Assembly (NCBI GenBank): GCA_027924585.1
Contig: BSBM01000779.1
Span: 14,929,501 to 14,993,500, forward strand
DNA: 64,000 bases
Origin: Larix kaempferi
Lineage: Eukaryota; Streptophyta; Pinopsida; Pinales; Pinaceae
Direction of reading: 5' to 3'
Below the pieces are notes generated by a model. It did not search any database and was not told the origin of the DNA. It worked only from the letters and a program-made list of their open reading frames with translations. Shown piece after piece: positions 1 to 10,689 of the stretch. A program made the position numbers and the translations under genes. Position 1 is the first letter of the stretch, and every line of letters begins with the position of its first letter.

Positions 1-954
1 GGAAAGTCAAAGACGTGGATGCATTCCTGATGCATTAAACCAAAGGGACGAGGAAGTTGAAGAAGTGGGAGCATGGGAAGAGGCAGTCGAAGAACCATAA
101 GACAAACTCATCATGCTTATGAAGGAGATGAGAGGTCGAACAAAGATAGATGTGCGTACTTACTCAGTAAGTTTGGGTCTAGAAGACTTGATCGACTCGT
201 TTAGAGAGATGGAGAAATACTTCGACATAGAGTAGATTGAGGATCCTAAATGGGTTAAAACTGCATGTTTGAGGTTGAAGGGTCATGCCTCATTGTGGTA
301 GGACAATGTATAGGCTGACATAGTCAAGAAAGGAAATGAAAATATCAAGTGATGGGACAAGATGGTTGCCAAACTGAAAGAGAAGTTCTTTCCAGTTGAC
401 TATGTGATTTCCTTGTTTCGGAAGTTGCAAAACATTTCAACAGAAAGAGATGATCGTGAAGGAGTACACGAAAGAGTTCTATAGACTATCGATTTGGTGG
501 GACAAACCGATGAAGGAGAAGAAGTTTTCGCTAGATATGTGAATGGCTTGAAGTGTGCCATATAGGAAAAGTTGATCCTGTCGAGGTTCAGAGCGATCAA
601 TGAAGCCTACCAGCTAGCTCTGAAGGCAGAAGAGAAACTGTTGATGAAATCCGGATCAACCAGAGGCAGGATGACCGGTTGGGGTGTGAATACTGCTTCT
701 GCAAAAGGAAAATGTAGCAGAACCTGTAGAAAATCCATGGAAGATAACCGACATGCGAAAAGGACATCGACAAGGGAGAAAGTGCAAGAAAAATGACGCA
801 ATGGTCGAGAAAATCGCGGTCGAGGTCTGTATGGTCGAAGTGGTCGAGCTGACAAACCAGCCAAGGTCTGTTATAAGTGTCGAGGAGTCAGACACAAGGC
901 ATATGAGTTCCTAGAGAATCTACACGATGCAAAGTAGTCGAAACCCAGAAGTCC
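1..954 (+). pseudogene. Element C, gag remnant (5' part)
   Basis: Decayed gag of a Ty3/gypsy chromovirus. The translation shows the core gag segment (EKYFDIE, WVKTACLRLKGHASLW, LFRKLQN), closely matching the gag of element A near 3840-4150. An RG-rich tail and a CCHC-type KCRG knuckle start follow near 820-900. Several in-frame stops are visible, for example W-stop-DN near 300. The copy is cut at 954 by the insertion of element B and resumes at 17655, where the text again aligns with element A near 4690. The 5' LTR of C must lie upstream of the window. Capsid-like RNA-packaging role by family; non-functional here. Confidence 0.8.
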
Positions 955-984
955 TATTGGCAAGTGGTTTGGTAAGTTGGTATC

Positions 985-1003
985 GCAGCATCTCCGATGC
1001 TGC
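985..1003 (+). other. Perfect hairpin in LTR of element B
   Basis: Arms GCAGCATC and GATGCTGC (8 bp) enclose a 3-nt loop. The identical structure is kept in the other LTR at 16817-16835, although the surrounding sequence has diverged. It lies upstream of the TATA box, so probably in U3. Function unknown. Confidence 0.7.
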
Positions 1004-1249
1004 AACAAGGCAGAAGATGGCGCGAAAGGCGACAGTGGAAGATGATTTTGTGCATGGGTGGGTCAATTGTACCACAAATCGTGGGTTTTGGGTGATTTGG
1101 ACCACATATTATATACTGTTGAATCAGTTATACTACAAAATGCAGGTTTTTGGTCGTTTTTGGACTAGGTCAGTTAGAGAATGGGTCATTTGTCGATACT
1201 GTCAATTAGGAAGTCGTTAGTAAGTGGACAAGAGTTGTAAGGAAGAAGC

Positions 1250-1261
1250 CTATATATAGAT
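1250..1261 (+). promoter_or_regulatory. TATA box of element B 5' LTR
   Basis: CTATATATAGA matches a strong plant TATA box and is repeated in the 3' LTR at about 17082-17093. In an LTR this position would drive the genomic transcript. About 560 bp of LTR follow it. Confidence 0.6.
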
Positions 1262-1819
1262 AAGAATTGTAAGTAGAGATATACAACTTGTTGGAGAATA
1301 ATGTGAAGCTCTGATGTTGGTTGTATGGTCTTCAGGTATGTTTTGATGTCGAGAGTCACTGCGGAGATCTAGTTTTGCAGAGACATTGTATCTGGGTTGA
1401 CAATGATAATACGATGAAGCTATTTTGGTACAATCTCTGTGTTCAATCTGTTCAATTGTGGTAATGTGATCTTGCACTATATGAATAATTTCGTGCTTCT
1501 TTGATGCAATGCTTGTTTTACAATTACTGCTGTTGCAATGATGAATGTCTTGGTTGAATAGTGCTTTAAATACCATGTTCAATGCTTAGAAATCTCTGTC
1601 CCAGTTATGCAATAAGTTTAAGTATTATAGCCGCAACCATCCTCCTTCATTCGATGAAAAACAGGGTTCTGTCTTCCCTTCCTGGACACCTTGGGTGAGA
1701 CCTCATCTGCTCCGTAGGTGTTGCTGGGCGAGATAAAACCTGTCCAGGCCGGTGGCCAGGGAGACTGCGGTATGCGTCGACAGTGAGTGGAACCCCTTTC
1801 AACTGGGTTTGACCCAACA

Positions 1820-2516
1820 AATGGTTCCATTTTCGGGACCATGTTCGAAGTGAAAGGAGGAAATGTTGTGGCACTCGACAAAACCGGAGATCCAAGAATG
1901 GTTTGATCAGAAGTCACAAGAATTCGCTGAAGAGGAAAGTCGGAACATTTGATTGACAGTAGGACAGTGGGTAGATAGATACATTCACGATGGACCACAT
2001 GAATGGTTCTTCTGTGAGTTCCCGATCCTATTGTTTAAATGGTTGGCAAAGTTTACATTCCAAAAGAGGAACTTCCAAGGTGGTGAACCGACGACCTAAA
2101 CCCCCGAATTGATTCAGGAACTGTAGTAAGTTGATAATAAAGAATCGCAGGCTATCGAAGTGTGGTTCGATAGCATCCTAGAGGGCTATATCACAGAGTT
2201 CGCTGTTGATACTCATAAGTCCTATAGTGAAGCTAAAAGATATTTTTTCCATGAACCTCGGGGCAGGATTTTACTGTCGCTTCAATTGTCAATCAAGATG
2301 CTTATTTGCAAAAAGGGTATATTGAAGATGCATCTTGATCAGTAGACAGCCTGGTGGGCAGAGGCCATGGGTACCGCGACGGTTGGTGGGTGGTGCATGG
2401 AATTTTAAGGGGTAGATGGGTGCAGGTCATGATGAGACTGTGAGTGAAGCCGAGGAAGAGAGTGGTCTTACGAGGGGAGGAGTGAGGTTCTGACAGGAAA
2501 AGAGGAAGAGGACAGG
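1820..2516 (+). other. Element B leader with primer-binding site
   Basis: Untranslated leader between the 5' LTR and the gag start. Two bases after the LTR, 1822-1839 begins TGGTTCC and continues into TTTTCGGGACC. A TGG start at this spot is the expected position of a primer-binding site. It resembles the complement of a tRNA-Glu 3' end, but the match is imperfect. No convincing coding sequence is seen. Element A is inserted at the 3' end of the leader, immediately before the gag ATG at 7212. Confidence 0.55.
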
Positions 2517-3474
2517 TGATGCAGGAGCATCGGGGCTTAGGAAGATCGATCAAAGTTGATTGATTGAAGGGAGCCGACCAGCGGGAGTGCCAATGACCAC
2601 TGGTGTAGGGAGCAGGTTGACTTGTCAAAGTCAACAAGTCGGGCAGAAACAATCGAGGTGTGACCGACTGAAGGAACAACAGATGTCGCGAGAGGTTGAG
2701 AATCGACAGGAAATGGTTGACAGACGATGAACAATGTAAGATGTCGGGTAGTCAACAAGTGGTCGAACTACGATGCATCAGGTTTTGGTGAAGCCAGGAG
2801 TAATTGAGGAAGGAGAGAACTGACAGGAAGGTCGAGATGTGATCGACTGCTGTAGCAGGGTTGGAAGGATAGAAAATCAAGGGACTATACCTAGTAGCTA
2901 TTTGGGGTTTCTAACGAAGTTATTACAGTTATTGCGAGTTAGTGAAGGACATGACAGGGGACGTCATGGACAGAAGCTGTACAGCACGGTTAGAAGCTGA
3001 CAGTGCAGGTTCATAGGATTTAGCAGGATTGGCGAACAAAGGGAACGCGTGTCTCAGGATTGCAATAGTCTTGGGAACAACACCCGCAGAGTAGAAGAGA
3101 AAGAGAAGGCCTTCAGGCTAAGGTCGCGGAAAGAAAAAAAAGGAGGAGGCACAGAGAACCGAGAGAGTTGTGAAGAGTCACATCGGCCAAAGAGTAGAGG
3201 GTTGAGATCGAACCATAGCTCAGAGTTTCGTGGCAAGCCAGGAGAGGGTGAGGTCAACATAGGGAGAACACACCATAGTTACTTCTAGGTTGTAACGGCT
3301 GAGGTCGATTGTATTTAGTTATTTTCTTACAATTAATTTGCATTGTAACCGATTTCAGAGAAGTAATATAAGCCAATCTTGGCATCTTGTTCTACACCTT
3401 GTTTGTGTAAGCATTGTGGTTTGTGTTGTGTGTATTGTTAAGCAAGAAAGTATCCCATAGGGTGACTTACGTCA
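2517..3474 (+). repeat. Element A, 5' LTR
   Basis: Direct repeat of 6373-7211 and homologous to the element C LTR at 21165-22113. It contains a GTTGACTT/AAGTCAAC inverted repeat (2616-2635) with TTGAC cores, the binding core of WRKY factors in plants (inference only). It keeps about 135 bp (roughly 2805-2940) that the 3' LTR has lost between short GAAGGA repeats. Confidence 0.88.
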
Positions 3475-3476
3475 TT

Positions 3477-3488
3477 TGGTATCAGAGC
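3477..3488 (+). other. Primer-binding site of element A (tRNA-iMet)
   Basis: TGGTATCAGAGC, two bases after the LTR end. This is the classic initiator-methionine tRNA complement used by many plant LTR retrotransposons. It fixes both the LTR boundary and the plus orientation. Confidence 0.9.
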
Positions 3489-3584
3489 CTAGAAGCGAGT
3501 CCGGAGAAGACAACTATACCAACCTGACTTGCGTCAATTGGCATCAGAACCCGAAAGTGTGAGAGTTTCCAGTGGAGGTTTAAA

Positions 3585-6380
3585 ATGGCTCATAGAGGCA
3601 TTAATGTCCGAGGACAAAGAGCACGTGGTGCAACGACCGTCACAGTGGATCATGAGATGTTCGACGAATGTGTCAGAACGATGCGGACTTTAACAAATGA
3701 AGTCGCAGTGATCAAAGAAAACCAGAGGTGTGGTTGCATTCCTGAAGCGCTGGACCACAACGATGAGGAAGTCAAGGAAGTGTAAGCTCGGGAAGCTGCA
3801 GCAAAATAACTAGAGGAAAAAATCATCAAGCTTCTGACAGAGATGAGAGGTAGGGCGAAAATAGACGTGCATACGTACTCAGGAAGCCTAGACCCAGAAG
3901 ACTTGATCGACTGGTTCAGAGAGATGGAGAAATACTTTGACGTAGAGCAAATCAAAGATCCTAAATGGGTTAAGACTGCATGTCTAAGGTTGAAGGGTCA
4001 TGCCTCGTTGTGGTGGGATAATGTACAGGATGACATGCTCAAGAAAGGCAAGGAGAAAATCAAATCTTGGGACAAAATGGTTTCCAAGTTGAAGGGGAAG
4101 TTCTTGCCAAATGACTATGTGGTTTCCTTGTTCCGAAAGCTACAAAACTTTTGACGAAGAGAAATGACCGTGAAAGAGTACACGAAGGAGTTCTATTGAT
4201 TGTCGATTCGGTCAGGACAAACTGATGAAGGAGAAGAAGCTGTTGCTAGATATGTAAACGGATTTAAATACACTATTCAGGATGAACTCAGCATGTCGAG
4301 ATTTAGAGCAGTCGAAGAAGCCTATCAGTTAGCTCTGAAGGCGGAAGAAAAATTGTCGAGGAAGTCCGCGGCAACCAGAGGCAGGATGACTGGTCAGGGT
4401 GGAAAGACTGTCTCTGTGAAGGGTCAAGGTAGTGGCTATAGGAAGGAAGGTGTCGAAGGTAGTCTACACACAGAGGGGACATCGACGAAAGAAAGAGCAC
4501 AAGAAAATCGACGCAATGGTCATGAGAACCGCGGTCGAGGTGCATATAACCGAAGTGGTCCATCCGATAAGAAGGGAGCTAACAGACCAGCCATAATCTA
4601 TTACAAATGTTGAGGAATGGGACACAAGGCATATGAGTGCCCAGAAAACCTACATACTACAGAAGATTCGAAACCCCGACGTCGAAAGTAGGAGCAAGTC
4701 GACGAGAGGGAAGAATCGACATCAAATAACAGTGGAGGTGAGAAAAGGAAGAACCGAAATCTGACGGTTCAGAGAGCCTTGATCCAGGAAGATCAACGTG
4801 ATTCGATGGAGCTAGCATAATGGAAGGCGATCTTTCGAATGAAGGTTCGGATCGGAGAATGGAATTGCAAGACCATAGTTGATGGTGGAAGTACAGAGAA
4901 TCTTGTGTCGACAGAAGTCATCGACAAGATTGGGTTGAAATGTCGAGAACATCCACACCCTTACAAGATCTCATGGTTACAGAAAGGACACCATGTTAAG
5001 GTGACCAAACAATGCCTGATCAACTTCAGAGTTGAAGTATTGGAGGACAACGTACTGTGTTATATAGTTCCCATGGATGTATGCCATCTGTTGTTAGGAA
5101 CACCATGGCAATATGATTGTAAGATTATCTATGACGGTCAAGCTAACACAGTCACAGTGTGAAAAAATGGCATGAAAAGGACTCTTAAGCTGAGGCGAGG
5201 AGAGCCAGCCGATGGTAGGGACGGCAAAAGCAATCTTTGGGAAAAGTGAGTGTTGATGAGAACCGCCAAGGAATTCCTTGTAGAGGAAGAGAAACAGTCG
5301 GGATTTTTTGCAGTCATTCCAAAAGGACCATATGTTGAAGGAACAACCAACGAGGAGAACATTTTGGTCGAAGTTGAGGAGTTTCTCGATGAGTTTTGGG
5401 ACATAATGGTTGATGAGAAATCGACGGGATTGCCGCTAACAAGGAGTATATCCCATCAGATCGACTTGATTCTAGGGTCGAGTCTGCCAAACAAAGAACC
5501 ATATAGGATGAGTCCAGTAGAGGGACAAGAGCTCAACTGGCATGTCCAAGAGTTGTTGGATAGGGGATTGATCCAAGAAAGTTTGATCCCGTGTGCAGTA
5601 CCAGCAGTATTGACACCAAAGAAGGGCGGGGAATGGAGGATGTGTACCGATTCCAGAGCCATCAATAGCATCACGATCAATTATCGATTTCCATTGCCAA
5701 GGATGGATGACTTGATGGATTGTCTGAGTGGAGTGACATACTTCACGAAATTAAACCTGAAGAGTGGGTATCATCAGATTAGGGTCAGAAAAGGAGCTGA
5801 ATGGAAGACAACATTCAAAACTAGAGAAGGGTTATATGAGTGGTTAGTCATGCCATTCGGATTGACTAATGCACCCAGTACATTCATGAGACTGATGAAT
5901 GAAGTGTTGAAACCTTTCTTAGGAAAGTTTGTCGTAGTCTATTTAGACAACATTCTGATTTTCAGTCGAACCAAGTCAGAACACTTGGAACACGTTCGAC
6001 AAGTACTACAGAAATTGTAGGGAGAGAAGCTGATGGTCAACCTGCAAAAGTGTTTCTTCATGAAGAAGGAATTGGTGTACTTGCGGTTTGTAATTTCAGG
6101 TAAAGGGTTGGAGATGGACCCCGAGAAGGTGAAGGCAATAGTAGATTGGCCGGAACCGACAAGTATCAACTGGACAGAACAGATTCCAGACCGACATAAA
6201 GAAGGGATCATAGAAGTAATCAACGAACACGAAGTAGGGCATACCTATAGACCGTGCATGAAGGAATACTTAGTGCGATGGAGAAATGATGAGTTGCAGG
6301 AAGTGACGTGGATTTCTGAAGAAGAGTTCAGGAGACTGACGGAGCAGTCAAATTCTTTTTCACCTGGGAGTCTGATGTAG
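3585..6380 (+). pseudogene. Element A polyprotein: gag-protease-RT-chromodomain
   Basis: One frame of 932 codons from the ATG at 3585, broken only by in-frame stops. Order: gag core (3843-4150), RG-rich tail and KCRGMGH-type zinc knuckle (a TGA replaces Arg at 4611), aspartic protease with VDGGSTENLVS (about 4865-4900), and RT (5400-6130) with [20 protein letters not shown] and the active-site region VVYLDNILIFS. The expected YLDD has become YLDN, which removes a catalytic Asp. At about 6160 the reading jumps from RT straight into a chromodomain-like end (YLVRWRNDELQEVTW, 6265-6312). RNase H and integrase are absent. The final stop (6378-6380) lies inside the 3' LTR. Confidence 0.85.
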
Positions 6381-7211
6381 GAGCATCGGGGCCTAGGTAA
6401 ATCAGTCGAAGTTGATTGACCGAAGGGAGCCGACCAGCGGGAGTGCCGATGACCACTGGTGCAGGGAGCAGGTTGACTTGTCAAAGTCAACAAGTCGGGT
6501 AGAAACAGTCGGTGTGCGGCCGACTAAAGGAATAGCGGATGTTGCGAGAGGTCAAGAATCGACAGGATATGGTCGAGAGACGACGAGCAACATAAGATGT
6601 TGGGTAGTTGACAAGTGGTCAAACTACGACGCATCAGGTTTTGGCGAAGCCAAGTGTAATTGAGGAAGGACATGACAAGGGACGTCATGGATAGAAGCTG
6701 TATAGCACGACTAGAAGCTGACAGTGCAGGTTCGCACGATTTAGCAGGATCGACGAATGAAGAGAACGCATGTCTCGGGATTGCAATAGTCTTGGGAACA
6801 ACACCCGCAGAGTAGAAGAGAAAGAGAAGGCCTTCATTCTAAGGGCGCAAAAAGAAAAAAAAGGAGGAGGCACAGAGAGATGAGAGAGCAGAGCCGAGAG
6901 AGTTGTGAAGAGTCACACCGGCCGAACAGTAGAGGGTTGAGATCGAACCATAGCTCAGAGTTCCTTGGTGAACCAGGAGAGGGTGAGGTCGACACATAGG
7001 GAGAAAAAACCACAGTTACTTCTAAGTTGTAATGGCTGAGGCCGATTGTAGTTAGTTATTTGCTTACATTTAATTTGCATTGTAACCGATTTCAGAGAAG
7101 TAATATAAGCCAATCCTGGCATCTTGTTCTACACCGTGTTTATGTAAAAATTGTGGTTTGTGTCGTGTGTATTGTTAAGCAAGAAAGTATCCCTTAGGGT
7201 GACTTGCGTCA
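6373..7211 (+). repeat. Element A, 3' LTR
   Basis: 839 bp against 958 bp for the 5' copy. Relative to it, this copy lacks an internal block of about 135 bp and carries a short GAGAGCAGAGCC-type insertion near 6890. It ends GTCA at 7211 and is followed directly by the gag start of element B. Confidence 0.88.
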
Positions 7212-9155
7212 ATGGGAGAAGGTCCTGCTGTGGTCGAACTGCAAGACCGTGAAGGAAGACCACACGAGACGAAGCAACCTCATAGTCCTGACAAGAACGG
7301 ATAGGCTACGCCAAGAATAGAGGCAGGACCAAACCCCAGCACCAACGTACCCACACCTCCACTCACTATCTATCAGATAGCAAGAATTCCCACTTTGACA
7401 CCACCAAGTTCATCAATCCCACAGAAGTTAATTGGTAGTAGTACAGCAAAAGGAGAAAGGAATCCTAGAATGGTAGGTGATGATGCTAAGTTATCGTTGT
7501 TCCATGGGAGTGTGACAGACAACCCTGAACAGTATTGGTTTTTGTGCAAAGTGGTATGGACCATCAAACAAATCACCGATGATGTTACTAAAACAGGACA
7601 ATTAGCGACGACCCTGTGAGGTCGTGCATTAGATTGGCTTCTGAAGTTCGTTCTAGTCCCTACATGAGCACCATAGAAGTCGCTGGATGAGATTCGGGAT
7701 GGGCTGATTGCCGAATTTAGAAGGCCCAAGTCCGAGGCTCAATATATTACAGAATTGAAAGAAATTAAGCAATATCCCAATGAAACAGTATGGGATTTCG
7801 ACCAGTGATTCAAGATGCTAATGGCAAAGGTTAGTTTTGATATGAGCGCCGTCCAACATAAAGAATGGTTCATTGCGGCGCTGCAACCACACATTCGGCT
7901 ACCACTAATGCAACAAAACATCTCGATGCCCAGTGCAGCTCTGGAGATTGCAATACAATTGGAGGTGTCACCGATTGGAGAAAATGCGGCCGGGATGTCA
8001 CAGATACAAACATAGCTCGCTAACTTAACTATATAGATGCAAGATTTGAAAAAGGGCAAGGTGCAGCGCAACGATGTCTGGTGTATGCGATGTCGAGGAG
8101 AAGGGCATACGAAGGACAATTGCCCAGACTTCCACAATTCTTTGGTTTCAGGAGCACCAAATCCATTGAATGGTGGTAGCATGCCATGGTGTCGTGTCTG
8201 CCAAGTGTATGGGCACAGTCATGACAATTGCCCATATATGCAGAAAATGGTCACCGCCCCAAGGAATCTCTATTATACATTCTGCAAATCGGTGGGTCAC
8301 GACAACAAGGATTGCCGTGCATATGGGTTGCTACAAGAAAGAATGTGTGATGTGTTTTATGTCCAGGATGACCAGCGTGCCGTACAACATCCACAACCGT
8401 AGGTAGCCCAGCCGCTACCTCAACCACAGATGCAGTTTGTACTGCAGCAGCAGCAACCGCCACAACAGCAACTGCCATAGTTCATGCCGCAATATGCTCC
8501 GATGCAGATGGCTCCACAACAGCCACAATATGTACAACAACCACAGTATGCACCACAAGGACCGGGAATGCAACCGGCACCAGTGCAGCAACAATTTAAT
8601 CAACCGTAGTACCAATAGCAGGGAGGATTCCGGGGAGGATACCGGGGTGGCCGTGGCGGTGGATTTGGTCGTGGAGGAGGACGAGGTGGTCGTGGAACTT
8701 TTCAATGCTATCATTGTGCGGTATGGGGACACTACCAGCGAGACTTTCCACTTCTGCAAAACCAGTGTACATTCTGCTTTGTTAACGATCACACAGATGA
8801 GAATTGTCCACAGTTGATTGCGTGATGGCAAGAAGGAAATACTCCCCAGTTGCAGAACCAGCCCTAGGCACAGCAGCCTGCCCAAAATCCAGTGCAGCAA
8901 CCAGTACAGAACCAAAATATGCGGCCGAACCAAAATCAAAATGTGAACCCACCTGGGAATCCGCTGTTGAACCAGACCCATGGTGCAAACATCGCGACAA
9001 TTTCTGCAGAACCAAGACCGCAAGATGCTTCTGTTGCTGTGGTCACTCGCAGAGGAAAGACAACTGGAGAGGACAGCTCCATGATCAGTTTAGCTGGACA
9101 AAAGAAGGTAGAATTTCACATTGATGAGGAGCAAGAGACGTTTCTTCAAACATGA
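7212..9155 (+). pseudogene. Element B gag with five zinc-knuckle positions, Q-rich and RGG tract
   Basis: Gag precursor beginning at the ATG at 7212. A Retrotrans_gag-like core (7470-7960; FHGSVTDNPEQYW, AEFRRPKSEAQYI) is followed by CCHC knuckles at about 8083-8125, 8191-8232 and 8272-8318, then a Gln/Pro-rich stretch (8400-8630), an RGG box (8625-8700; GGYRGGRGGGFGRGGG) and two more knuckles (8706-8750, 8764-8812). Knuckle 3 has Tyr for its first Cys and knuckle 4 has Phe for its last Cys; the others are complete. The frame is open apart from stops, many reading as CAG or CAA transitions. Gag would form the particle and bind RNA; the Q/RGG insert is unusual and suggests extra RNA binding (inference). 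Confidence 0.8.
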
Positions 9156-9398
9156 CGTGCACTAGAAAATGACCGAGGTAAAGCTGTTATGTATGACATG
9201 CCTTCTACGTTTGATGCCACTTCGAAGGCCGGCCCGTCACAACGGTCCAGCACGCTTTGAGCATTTTTGGAACATTGTTTGTCCCTAGCCAGAGATCTTG
9301 ATGCTCTTACTGCGATTGAAGCCTTGTTGCGACGACTGGCCTAGGATTGACAAGAGCTCGTGGTTAATTCCCTGCAATGACGGAAGACGGGTAAGGAG

Positions 9399-9755
9399 AT
9401 GCGGATGGTTATTCAAATTAAAGACTACGATGTTGATTCAGTTATTCTAGACCTTGGTTCGGATGTCAACATCTTAACCAAGCAGGATTGGCAGAAGATG
9501 GGGAGCCCCCCATTGAGCTGGTCTCTTATACAGCTCCGGTTAGCTAATCACACTAAAGTAACACCAATTGGGAGAGTTCCCCAAATGGTGGTGGACATTG
9601 AGGGAATGAAAACATATGCCAACTTTGATGTAATAGAAGTAGTCGAGGGAGGAAGCTCTTATCCATCAAAACTGGGGATTGGATGGGCTAATGATAGTGG
9701 AGCTATAATCAATTTCAAGCGACGAATGATGACTTTTGAAAATCGCGATCTCTGA
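9399..9755 (+). pseudogene. Element B aspartic protease
   Basis: A retropepsin-like domain in the same frame as gag. The catalytic strand reads VILDLGSDVNILTKQDW (Asp-Leu-Gly-Ser in place of the usual D(S/T)G). A typical second half follows, with MVVDIEGMKTYANFDVIEV and a LGIGWANDSGAIINFKRR tail. Retropepsins process the polyprotein within the particle. The Leu between Asp and Gly is also seen in other plant gypsy proteases, so the family may have been active. Stops before it (9340-9380) separate it from gag. Confidence 0.75.
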
Positions 9756-10007
9756 GTTATCACCCCATTGGATCCGGCTGAAGGACGACACTACATAGAG
9801 CCAGTGAAGGACGATGATCCTAGCAGATGGGACCATGCATTCAATATTTCTAAAGATTATATCTATCTAACTGCCAACAGCGAGCTGGCATGGCGCAGTG
9901 ACAGCTCTGCGTCTTCTGACTCTGATGATGCGCTAGAATATTGGAAGAACCACTTGCACGAGGTATCGCTCCGTAGGTGCAATTTGGTTACATAGTCAGT
10001 ATGCCAT

Positions 10008-10680
10008 ATCGAAACTGAAACAGTTACACTCCCAACATATGACAGGCTTCCTGGCATCTCTGAATTTCTGACAGAGTTTGAAGAAAGATTTTCTGAACCT
10101 CAAAAATTGTTGGTGTTGAACGAAGCATTGAGGGCTGCTCCAGCATGCTGGTGGGCCACACACAAGGCATCAATTGATGGGTGGTCGAAATGCAGAATAT
10201 TGATGATGGTACGCTTTGGTGATACCAAGATCTACCACACTGGGAAGTATGATGGTCTGGACGACCCTAGTGGTCATTTGATGGAGTTTCAGCGGTTATG
10301 GGTATCGCGACCAAAAGATGAGTGGGTCCATGCTTTTATCTATACTTTGGATGAGATGCCACACTCATGGTATACTGCAGCTGAGTTGCAAGGGGAAATT
10401 TCTACTTGGTTAGAGCTCACTGTGTGTTTTACCCATACATTCAGTTTTGCGGATGACAATCCCGAGGTCAATAATGCATTACAGCTCATCCACGATGTAA
10501 TTCTACAGGTTGTCTCGGTGGCCAATCCTACATATCCACATGCGCATTGCCAGATGCAGTTTATCATGGAATGCTTCAATATCAGTGGTGGGCCAGAAGA
10601 TGGTGATGATCTATGGAATGTGAATATCCCAGAATCCAAAGGAAGTCATGTTGTGGTACCACCTGATGCGCCAAGTGATC
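10008..10680 (+). pseudogene. Element B, gag-like segments between protease and RT
   Basis: In the same frame as protease and RT, about 220 codons look like gag rather than pol. One segment (10030-10225) has the layout of a gag core: LPGISEFLTEFEERF, then ALRAAPACWWATHKASIDGW, then a basic RFGD end. A second (10240-10445) reads YDGLDDPSGHLMEFQRLW, then EWVHAFIYTLDEMPHSWY, then ELTVCFTHTFSF. Such blocks normally sit at the N-terminus of gag. Their placement after protease could be a duplication within this family or a recombination product. It has only sparse stops, so it was probably coding when the element was active. Family assignment is by pattern only. Confidence 0.55.
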
Positions 10681-10689
10681 CTCTCAGTC

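Larger units (their letters stand above)
955..1819 (+). repeat. Element B, 5' LTR
   Basis: An 865-bp direct repeat of 16787-17649. The ends form the short inverted repeat TGTTGG...CCAACA; in this copy the first bases have mutated to TATTGG. The flanking 5-bp duplications are AGTCC (950-954) on the left and CGTCC (17650-17654) on the right of the whole element, four of five identical. By eye the two LTRs agree at about nine bases in ten, so the insertion is old. A TATA box at 1250-1261 and a perfect hairpin at 985-1003 occur in both copies. Confidence 0.9.
2517..7211 (+). mobile_element. Element A, internally deleted chromovirus nested in B
   Basis: A 4.7-kb LTR retrotransposon with a tRNA-Met primer-binding site and one gag-protease-RT-chromodomain frame. 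The LTRs begin TGATG(C/T)AGGAGCATCGGGG and end GTCA. Flanking 5-mers ACAGG (2512-2516) and ATGGG (7212-7216) match at only three of five bases, so the target-site duplication is eroded or imperfectly placed. It is the same family as element C. RNase H and integrase are missing (about 1.84 kb relative to C), so this copy could only have moved with proteins made by other copies. Confidence 0.85.

Noticed and set aside
1250-1582. Minus-strand 110-codon ORF in the B LTR, repeated at 17082-17414
   Set aside because: Present twice only because the LTR is duplicated; it lies over the TATA box and downstream LTR and shows no protein features.
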